Source: Bacteroidia bacterium (GTDB lineage: Bacteria > Bacteroidota > Bacteroidia > Cytophagales > Cyclobacteriaceae). Taken from it: DNA of 17,001 nt. The notes beneath the pieces are model-generated. The model was not told the origin of the DNA. It worked only from the letters and a program-made list of their open reading frames with translations, and ran no database searches. The stretch spans positions 1 to 17,001 of the forward strand of contig JANXRR010000511.1 in the NCBI GenBank assembly GCA_025356795.1. The letters are read 5' to 3'. Positions 6,739-13,782 of the stretch are shown piece by piece. The position numbers and the translations under genes are program-made. Numbering within the stretch: position 1 is the stretch's first letter; every line of letters begins with the position of its first letter.

Positions 6739-9303
6739 CTACACTTCAAATTGAAAACCTTCTTTGGTGTTTTGGTGACTATAAGTGGTGTGGCTGAAAT
6801 AGGTAGAACTTAACTTTGCTGAGATAACAGAAATCTGTCGTTGCAATTGTTCACAAAATTTATCTAACTCCTCACGTGAGCCCGTCTCTTCATCAGCCTT
6901 TGCCAGTACTTCAATATTCATCAAACGCACTTGGCTGTAACATTCAAATACTAATTTTGAAATTTCATTGTCGTTTGTGTTGCCGTCTTTATGTGCCAAA
7001 CTCCGCGAATATTCTAGCAAACCTTCCAATTGTGAAAATATGGATGTCGGATTTTGACTATTTAAAAACAACAAGTCTATAGTTGGCACGATGTTGAGTG
7101 TAGTTCTGTAAACCGACCGATAAGAAGAGAGATTTTGATTGCTTAATAAAACAGATTCCAACAATTGAAACTCAACACTTTCTTCACGTTGATGAGTAAG
7201 CATCGACTTAAATTGAGCTAGCTCCATCAACATTTCTTCAATCAATTGCCCTGTTCTATACATCGTTCTCCCATCGCTGCGATACATGCTTGAGCGAGTC
7301 ATCTCTGTAAAAGAAAGAAGGCCCGCTGTTAATTGATCGAGCAAGGTGAATACATGACGAATGCCCTCAGGTTCTACGGCCGCAATTCTTCTTTTCACGT
7401 TTTCTATTTCATCAATGATCCGCCAACTGTCTACTGTCCATCGGTCGCGTGCTGCATACATGGCCTTCAGTAAGTTATTCAACGTGAATAAAATGCTTCC
7501 TGCCCTTTCGGGATTGCAGATAAGTTGATGTATTTCAAGTAATGGATTGCTCAACTCTTCGTCTGCATCTTCAACAAATCCCGGATACGTGTCAGTGATG
7601 TGAGTTACTGTCTTTAATAGTACCCGAAGTGACTCTGAATCATTTTCATTATTGCTGAATCCTGTTTGAGTAAGGTTTCTTAATACAATTCGGATGAAGC
7701 GTGAGGTGCGGATAACACGCTGTGTATATCGGCCAACCCAAAATAAATTTTCGGCTGCGCGACTTGGCAAGACAGCCTTACGCTTCATATCGGGAGCTGA
7801 TTGTTTTCCCGAAAGGGTAGTTTCCTTAAAGGTAGCTTCAACCCAAGTGTCCTTTGAAATTCCCCCATCCTGATTGGAAACAAGAAAACTACCTTTCTCG
7901 GGTGAGCATCTGGTGAGGCCTCCACGCATCATTTCATACCCTTCATCCTTACCGGCCACCAAATAAGATCGAAGAACTGTAAAACGCGGTTCTAATTTTT
8001 CTTTGGGGAATACAGGGGAAGTAGAAAACTGTACTTCCTCCTGGCCCACATACTTATAAGGTTCAAACTTTATTCTTCTGATCAACTCTTCTTTTTGAGA
8101 TCGAGAAAGATGACTACCCATCACAGTTTTAAAACCACTTAACCGCTGAGTGCTTTTTATCACTAGTGAATCAATATGGTCAATTACATAATCCATTTCC
8201 TTTTTCTGACCACACCACCACGTGGCAATCATAGGGATTATCGGTTCTTCGTTAAGAAAATGTTTGAACGCTCCATGCATAAAGGCCATCAAGCCCGTGT
8301 TTTCAAGAATGCTGCTTCCCAAGGGATTGGCAACAGCCACATTACCTTTGCGAACAGCTTGCAGCAAACCGGGAATGCCAAGTTGTGAGTCTTCCCTAAG
8401 TTCCAGTGGATCACAAAAAGTGTCATCCACTCTTCGAACAATAACATCTACCTTTTCTAAACCATCTACCGTTTTTATCCACACAAAACTATCGCGCATG
8501 ATGAGGTCTTCGCCTTGAACAAGTGTGATGCCCAGATAAGAAGCAAGGTAGGCGTGCTCAAAATAGGTTTCGTTTCTTGGTCCTGGCGTTAACAAAACGA
8601 TGCGTGGATTCTCTTTGCCTTGTGGGGCAATCTGAATCAGAGCCTGCATCATGTTGTTGAAGAAGCCACCCAACTTGGGCACATGATGATGTTGAAATAA
8701 TTCTGGTACAATGCGGTTAAGCGCGCTTCTGTTTTCCAATGCATAGCCCATGCCCGATGGAGCCTGAGCCCTGTCCTTAATTACCCAAACTTTATCATCT
8801 GGTCCGCGCGAAAGGTCTGCGGAATAAAGAGTGAGTTGATGCTGGCCCGGCAATTTTATTTTATCGCATGGACGCAAAAAACCAGGATGCGAATAGATAA
8901 GCTCTGGCGGAATAATTCCATTCTTCAACAACGTTCTCTCTCCATACAAATCATTCAGAATTTTATTGAGCACATAGGCACGTTGCTTCATACCCCGCTC
9001 AATGATTCGCCAATCGACAGCCGAGATAACCAAAGGAACTGAATCTAGCAACCACGGCCGATTGAGTTCATTTGTATCACCATACACATTGTAGGTTACT
9101 CCATTCTCTTGCAATAATTTTTGTAATTCTTGCTGTCTTATTTTAAGTTCATCAACACCCAGATTTTCAATGTTGGTGAGCAGTTGCTTCCATGATTCCT
9201 TCGCACCTTCATTAAAGCGAAAGCATTCATCCAATACAGAGGCATGTGAAAAATAGCCATCAGTAAGGCTGCGTATTGAATGGGTTTGTAGTTGGTTATC
9301 CAT
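6739..9303 (-). CDS. Circularly permuted ATP-grasp ligase fused to alpha-E domain
   Basis: An 854-residue fusion. Residues about 80-490 are a circularly permuted type 2 ATP-grasp domain, with RPWLLDSVPLVI (82-93), DRAQAPSGMGYALENR (177-192), LLTPGPRNETYFEHAYLASY (237-256), DVIVRRVDDTFCDPLELR (286-303) and NPLGSSILEN (326-335). From PSRAAENLFWVGRYTQRV (513-530) to about residue 835 it is the all-helical alpha-E domain. ATP-grasp enzymes of this type join a carboxylate to an amine through an acyl-phosphate. The alpha-E function is unknown, but it occurs with this ligase. In many genomes the two are separate genes, and here they are one chain. The gene follows the PIN gene by 4 bp and precedes the transglutaminase by 2 bp, so translation is probably coupled. 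The substrate is unknown. Confidence 0.92.
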   Translation of the reverse strand: MDNQLQTHSIRSLTDGYFSHASVLDECFRFNEGAKESWKQLLTNIENLGVDELKIRQQELQKLLQENGVTYNVYGDTNELNRPWLLDSVPLVISAVDWRIIERGMKQRAYVLNKILNDLYGERTLLKNGIIPPELIYSHPGFLRPCDKIKLPGQHQLTLYSADLSRGPDDKVWVIKDRAQAPSGMGYALENRSALNRIVPELFQHHHVPKLGGFFNNMMQALIQIAPQGKENPRIVLLTPGPRNETYFEHAYLASYLGITLVQGEDLIMRDSFVWIKTVDGLEKVDVIVRRVDDTFCDPLELREDSQLGIPGLLQAVRKGNVAVANPLGSSILENTGLMAFMHGAFKHFLNEEPIIPMIATWWCGQKKEMDYVIDHIDSLVIKSTQRLSGFKTVMGSHLSRSQKEELIRRIKFEPYKYVGQEEVQFSTSPVFPKEKLEPRFTVLRSYLVAGKDEGYEMMRGGLTRCSPEKGSFLVSNQDGGISKDTWVEATFKETTLSGKQSAPDMKRKAVLPSRAAENLFWVGRYTQRVIRTSRFIRIVLRNLTQTGFSNNENDSESLRVLLKTVTHITDTYPGFVEDADEELSNPLLEIHQLICNPERAGSILFTLNNLLKAMYAARDRWTVDSWRIIDEIENVKRRIAAVEPEGIRHVFTLLDQLTAGLLSFTEMTRSSMYRSDGRTMYRTGQLIEEMLMELAQFKSMLTHQREESVEFQLLESVLLSNQNLSSYRSVYRTTLNIVPTIDLLFLNSQNPTSIFSQLEGLLEYSRSLAHKDGNTNDNEISKLVFECYSQVRLMNIEVLAKADEETGSREELDKFCEQLQRQISVISAKLSSTYFSHTTYSHQNTKEGFQFEV

Positions 9304-9307
9304 ATAA

Positions 9308-9748
9308 CTACTTACTTAGCCAAAGAGTGTAAAGCTGATCGGTTGTAATGAAGTTCGTAAATCCCTTTTTAGCCAGTCCTTTCATTAGCATTTTATCTCC
9401 ACTCCAAATTTTGCATTTGCAGTGTTTTGAAAAGGCAACATAATGTGTGTCTTTAGGATCAATATCTGAAACTAATTTTCCTGTGGCGATCCAGGTAGAA
9501 TGCTTTATCTGCTCTTCAGAAATAAAAGCAATGTCTTTACAAATTTGAAATTCTGCTTCACGAACTTCGTCTATTGTCATTCCCGAAATTTTACTCAGCT
9601 TTAAATAGTGCTTATAAATTTCTTTCCTCAGAAAATCAGGTGCTATGAAGTCAAAATGCATTTTTGAATTAATAAGTAGATCAGCTATTTTTCCATCGGC
9701 ATTTAGTATTTCACTAAAAACAATGTTTGCGTCAACAATTATTTTCAC
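9308..9748 (-). CDS. PIN-domain ribonuclease-like protein, probable VapC-type toxin
   Basis: This 146-residue PIN domain has the acidic metal-binding residues in the right order: D6 in IIVDANIVFSE, E43 in FLRKEIYKHY, D100 within DIDPKDTHYVA, and D118 in WSGDK. PIN proteins are Mg2+-dependent RNases, and as toxins they cleave tRNA, rRNA or mRNA. The start is a GTG at 9748 that overlaps the TGA of the upstream small gene by 4 bp (GTGA), the usual toxin-antitoxin coupling. The arrangement antitoxin-then-toxin fits a type II system. It sits within the ligase/transglutaminase operon, 4 bp before the ATP-grasp gene, so it would be expressed with those genes unless it has its own promoter. Confidence 0.88.
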   Translation of the reverse strand: MKIIVDANIVFSEILNADGKIADLLINSKMHFDFIAPDFLRKEIYKHYLKLSKISGMTIDEVREAEFQICKDIAFISEEQIKHSTWIATGKLVSDIDPKDTHYVAFSKHCKCKIWSGDKMLMKGLAKKGFTNFITTDQLYTLWLSK

Positions 9749-9945
9749 TTAATAAACCGCTTAGCATTCTTCTTCCACCACGAAGCATTTACTTCGTCAG
9801 CAAGCTTATTAATATCTGATTGCTTGGGCTTGCTTTTAGAAGTTGCCTCCAAATACTTCACGTAATCGATCATTCGTTGAAGGCCAAAACTATCAACAGA
9901 AGTTGAAACCGTAATAGTTATTTGATTATCTTTTGTTCGCTCCAT
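9745..9945 (-). CDS. Small antitoxin-like protein paired with the PIN protein
   Basis: A small protein of 66 residues from the ATG at 9945 (68 from the ATG at 9951, 75 from a TTG at 9972). I prefer 9945 because AAAGG lies eight bases before it, one of the few Shine-Dalgarno-like sites in the window. The N-terminal part (QITITVSTSVDSFGLQRMID) could form a strand and helix. The lysine-rich middle (KYLEATSKSKPKQSDI) and the tryptophan-containing end (ADEVNASWWKKNAKRF) look like a tail that could wrap a PIN toxin. I recall similar short proteins before PIN genes in Bacteroidota, but no named DNA-binding domain is evident. The antitoxin role rests mainly on the overlap with the PIN gene. Confidence 0.75.
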   Translation of the reverse strand: MERTKDNQITITVSTSVDSFGLQRMIDYVKYLEATSKSKPKQSDINKLADEVNASWWKKNAKRFIK

Positions 9946-9988
9946 TAACATTGCCTTTCTTTTAGTAATCAAAGGTATTGAACATTAT

Positions 9989-12900
9989 TCAGAACTGTCT
10001 CAAATCTAAAGTACGTGGATATTCCGGACTTATTTTCAATGGTGGCGGATCAAAATTTCTTGGTGTTTGATTCGGCTCTAAATAGCGGGTGGCAACACTA
10101 AAACTTTCGGATGGTGTGAAGGCTCCTTGTGTATGTCCTTGTGTCCAGAATCGACTTATCCTGCGGCCTTCCGCTTCGTATGAATTTACCGGGAAACTGT
10201 CATAATTTCTTCCACCCGGATGCGCCACATGATAGGTGCAACCTCCAATGGCACGGTGATTCCAGGTGTCTACAATGTCAAAAATCAGCGGCACATCTTT
10301 ACCTAATGTAGGATGCAATGCGGATGGTGGTGTCCATGCCCGGTAGCGAACCCCTGCTACATATTCTCCTTTCACATCCGTAAACTGCAACGGCAGCGGA
10401 ACTCCATTGCAGGTAACCATATATCTTTCCAAATTAAAATTCTTCACTTTAACCTCAACGCGCTCTACAGATGAATCTACAAAGCGGGCTGTTCCGCCTT
10501 GGGCAGCTTCCTCACCCAGCACATGCCAGGGTTCAATGCCCATGCGCACTAGAAGCTCCATGTCCTGAACTTTTATTTTCCCGTAAAGAGGAAAGCGAAA
10601 CTCTAAAAATGTTTCGAGCCACTCTAGTTGAAAAGGATATCCCTGCTCTTGCAGATCGCGCACCACTTCGGCTAAGTCTTGCTGCACATAATGAGGCAGC
10701 ATAAATTTGTCATACAACTCTGTGCCCCATCGCGTAAGCTTATGTTGATACGGTTTGTTCCAGAATCTGGCAATCAAGGCACGTATCAAAAGCAGTTGTA
10801 CAATGCACATCTCTTTGCTTGGCGGCATATCAAAGCCACGGAATTCCAGTATGCCCAATCTTCCCGTTGAGCTATCAGGCGAATACAGCTTGTCTATGCA
10901 AAACTCTGCTCGATGCGTGTTGCCTGTAATATCAATCAACAAGTTTCTAAAAATCCTATCCACCAACCAAAATGGAATTTCGCCCTTATCGGGGATTTGG
11001 CTGAATGCTATTTCAAGCTCATATAAAATCTCTTGCCTTCCTTCATCTACACGAGGTGCTTGACTTGTTGGCCCAACAAATGATGAAGAAAAAAGATAGG
11101 ACAAGCCAGGATGATGTTGCCAATAGGTAATAAGACTTCTCAACAAATCAGGCCTGCGAAGCAACGGACTATCGGATGGAGTTATGCCGCCAATGGTAAT
11201 GTGATTGCCTCCGCCTGTACCAGTGTGTTTCCCATCCAAATTAAACTTCTCTGTACTTAACCGGCTAAGTCTCGCTTGCTCAAAAAGTATGTCGTAATTT
11301 TTTAGCAACTCATTCCAGCTCTTTGCAGGATGTATATTAACTTCCAACACACCCGGATCAGGTGAAAGTGAAAGTTTAGTAACACGATTATCAAAAGGAG
11401 GGTCGTATCCTTCAATCACTACCTTTAAATTCAATTTAGCGGCTGCTGCTTCAATGGAAGCAAGCAGATCAAGGTAATGCTCTATATACGTGAGTGGAGG
11501 CATAAAGAAATAAATCTTGCCTTCACGCACTTCAATGCACAAAGCAGTTTTGATAGTATAAATTTGAAAGGTGCTATCAACTTCTTCCTTCAGCTCTTTT
11601 TTTACTTTTGGTTTATATTCACCCTCCTGTTCTTCCTCTGCATAGGGTTGCTGATAAAATTCGTTTGGGAGATTTTCTTCTGGTATTGCTTTGTCGTATC
11701 GATTATTAGCCTTTGCTTGGAAATCTTCTAGCTCAGGAAGCGATTCGAAAGTGCTTCGCTCCACTTTGCGTTGAAGTTTTGTTTCGCTTGTATAAGCCAA
11801 CGATTTTAATGGAAGCCTGAGGCCAATGGGTGAATTGCCTGGAATAAGTGTGAGTTGATTATTCCTAAAAGGCCAATTGCACGAAATCCAGCGGCTGTTC
11901 CAATGGTTCCATTCCATAGGTATCACATAGCCAGCATCTTCGCCTAATCCTTTGGTTAATAACTCTGCCAGTTTCTTCCGCTCAAGCGAATCATTCAAAT
12001 TTACTTTATATGGATCAATGTTTACAGGCACTTTATTCTCTTCCCACAAAAAATAAAACACATCCTCTTTAGCAGGATGAATGTGCTCTTCCGGAATAGT
12101 TAAAAACTTAGTAAGCTCATGAGCTATCCTTTTTGCATCCGCTATGGTGTAGTTCGAAGATGTCTCATCTAAATCTAGTAGCTGATCATTTTTCCAAATC
12201 GGTGCGCCATCTTTTCGCCAATAGGCAGAATACTGCCAACGTGGCAATGGTTCGCCCGGATACCACTTTCCTTGACCCTTATGAATATATCCATTAGGCG
12301 CAAATGAAGTTTTCAATTTTTTAATAAGCTCTGCGCCAAGCTTTCGCTTTTGTGGTCCATCCGCGCCCGTGTTCCATTCCTTAGCCTCCATGTCATCCAC
12401 GGAAACAAAGGTTGGCTCTCCACCCATTGTTAATCGCACATCACCCTGTTTTAAATCTTCTTCTACTTGATTGCCGAGAGCAATAATACGAGCCCATTGC
12501 TCTTCTGTGTAGGGTTTTGTAACGCGTGGATCTTCATGGATTCTAGTAACTTCATTTTTAAATGAGAATGTAACTTGACAAATATCTGTCAACCCTGTAA
12601 CTGGTGCAGCACTAACAGGATCGGGCGTGCAGCAAAGTGGAATATGACCTTCACCGGCAAATAGACCTGACGTTGGGTCTAGTCCAACCCAACCTGCACC
12701 TGGAATAAAGACTTCAGCCCAAGCATGTAAATCTGTAAAATCTTTTTCTGTGCCCGATGGCCCATCCAATGCTTTGGTATCTGCCTTCAATTGGATTAAA
12801 TAACCAGAAGCAAAGCGAGCCGCCAAGCCCAACTGACGAAGCACTTGAACCAACAACCAACCCGAATCGCGACAGGAGCCGCTTTTTAAACTTAACGTAT

Positions 12901-13414
12901 CTTCGCATGTCTGAACGCCAGGCTCAAAGCGAACAGTATATCGCGTGTTCTTCCACACTTGTTGATTCAACTCTACAAGAAAATCGATGATTCGTTTCTT
13001 TTTAGAAATATCTATCGACTTAATCCATTGCTGCAACAGCGGCCCGTTCTCCGTTACTTCAAAATAGGGAAGCAACTCCTTCTTAAGTTGGGTATCATAA
13101 GCAAATGGAAAATCATCTGCATACTTTTCTACAAAAAAATCAAACGGATTGATAACAATCATGTCGGCAATCACTTCCACTTCAAAACTCAGCTCCGTAG
13201 TCTTTTCAGGAAACACGACACGCGCCAACATATTCCCGAAAGGGTCTTGCTGCCAGTTGATAAAATGATTGGCTGGAGTAATCTTTAATGAATATGCCAG
13301 GATGGGAGTGCGGCAATGCGGAGCTGGCCTTAACCGAAAAGTATGGGGCGATAAATTTACTGCGCGATCATACGCATAACTCATCTGATGACGAATGGCA
13401 ACTTTGATAGACAT
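9989..13414 (-). CDS. Transglutaminase fused to circularly permuted glutamine-synthetase-like ligase (DUF2126)
   Basis: A 1141-residue two-enzyme fusion and the first gene of the operon. Residues about 1-80 are a Bact_transglu_N domain and 145-260 a transglutaminase core with an intact triad: C181 in SGSCRDSG, H230 in DLHAW and D246 in GLDPTSG. From about 320 onward it is DUF2126: DVRLTMGGEPTF (325-336), GKWYPGEPLPRW (382-393), DPGVLEVNIHP (685-695), HTGTGGGNHITIGG (729-742) and ILEFRGFDMPP (854-864). Iyer and colleagues assigned this region to a circularly permuted glutamine-synthetase-like COOH-NH2 ligase. The glutamates in LEVNIHP and LEFRGF and the GGGNH segment are the likely metal/ATP site (inference). 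A charged Glu/Lys-rich linker lies at about 570-612. No signal peptide is present. ATG start with no Shine-Dalgarno. Both ligation and amide cleavage are thus encoded in one chain. Confidence 0.92.
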   Translation of the reverse strand: MSIKVAIRHQMSYAYDRAVNLSPHTFRLRPAPHCRTPILAYSLKITPANHFINWQQDPFGNMLARVVFPEKTTELSFEVEVIADMIVINPFDFFVEKYADDFPFAYDTQLKKELLPYFEVTENGPLLQQWIKSIDISKKKRIIDFLVELNQQVWKNTRYTVRFEPGVQTCEDTLSLKSGSCRDSGWLLVQVLRQLGLAARFASGYLIQLKADTKALDGPSGTEKDFTDLHAWAEVFIPGAGWVGLDPTSGLFAGEGHIPLCCTPDPVSAAPVTGLTDICQVTFSFKNEVTRIHEDPRVTKPYTEEQWARIIALGNQVEEDLKQGDVRLTMGGEPTFVSVDDMEAKEWNTGADGPQKRKLGAELIKKLKTSFAPNGYIHKGQGKWYPGEPLPRWQYSAYWRKDGAPIWKNDQLLDLDETSSNYTIADAKRIAHELTKFLTIPEEHIHPAKEDVFYFLWEENKVPVNIDPYKVNLNDSLERKKLAELLTKGLGEDAGYVIPMEWNHWNSRWISCNWPFRNNQLTLIPGNSPIGLRLPLKSLAYTSETKLQRKVERSTFESLPELEDFQAKANNRYDKAIPEENLPNEFYQQPYAEEEQEGEYKPKVKKELKEEVDSTFQIYTIKTALCIEVREGKIYFFMPPLTYIEHYLDLLASIEAAAAKLNLKVVIEGYDPPFDNRVTKLSLSPDPGVLEVNIHPAKSWNELLKNYDILFEQARLSRLSTEKFNLDGKHTGTGGGNHITIGGITPSDSPLLRRPDLLRSLITYWQHHPGLSYLFSSSFVGPTSQAPRVDEGRQEILYELEIAFSQIPDKGEIPFWLVDRIFRNLLIDITGNTHRAEFCIDKLYSPDSSTGRLGILEFRGFDMPPSKEMCIVQLLLIRALIARFWNKPYQHKLTRWGTELYDKFMLPHYVQQDLAEVVRDLQEQGYPFQLEWLETFLEFRFPLYGKIKVQDMELLVRMGIEPWHVLGEEAAQGGTARFVDSSVERVEVKVKNFNLERYMVTCNGVPLPLQFTDVKGEYVAGVRYRAWTPPSALHPTLGKDVPLIFDIVDTWNHRAIGGCTYHVAHPGGRNYDSFPVNSYEAEGRRISRFWTQGHTQGAFTPSESFSVATRYLEPNQTPRNFDPPPLKISPEYPRTLDLRQF

Positions 13415-13421
13415 GGCAACG

Positions 13422-13510
13422 AATTTGAAAATGTGTCAATTTGAAAATGTGTTGATGAAGAAGTCATTCATTGATGAATGATTTGATTTTCAAACGATCA
13501 CCTTTTCAAA
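13422..13510. repeat. 16-bp-period TTTGAAAA repeats in two inverted halves
   Basis: The unit AATTTGAAAATGTGT occurs at 13422-13436 and again at 13438-13452, a period of 16. Two further TTTGAAAA cores occur on the other strand, read as TTTTCAAA at 13487-13494 and 13503-13510, also 16 apart. The outer and inner pairs share the same centre (about 13467). Between them is a separate inverted repeat, TCATTCAT-TG-ATGAATGA (13464-13481). It lies directly upstream of the minus-strand operon start at 13414, so it could be an operator or a cruciform-forming control region (inference). Confidence 0.6.
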
Positions 13511-13782
13511 CTGATGATTAAGGTATTGTTATTTTTAGAATAAGGGAAGGAAATAAATTAATTTGGGATGTAAATACGAATGCAATCGAATGATTGAGTC
13601 TATTTGAAATTTGCTAAGGCATTAACATTCTTATGGGATAAATTTCTCTACAGTAAGGATTAAAAACCAATCCACAACTTTCTAGGGCAGTTGCTACCAG
13701 TGAGGGCTCATGAAGCTTATAATCAAAAAAATTTATACTCAGTTTGGTCAAAGAGAAAATCAGTGAAGTCGAATGATCAGGA
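13511..13782. other. Rest of the spacer between uvrA and the ligase operon
   Basis: An AT-rich non-coding stretch downstream of uvrA and upstream of the operon on the minus strand. I see no credible gene, no RNA gene and no GC-rich hairpin followed by a U-run to end uvrA transcription. I also searched the minus strand for an exact TANNTTTG -7 box and found none. The operon promoter must lie in 13415-13782 or further upstream but cannot be placed. Confidence 0.4.

Noticed and set aside
11477..11731. Open plus-strand frame predicting a very hydrophobic, Phe-rich small membrane protein
   Set aside because: It is antisense to the Glu/Lys-rich linker of the DUF2126 fusion. GAA and AAA codons read backwards give TTC and TTT (Phe), so the hydrophobicity is an artefact.
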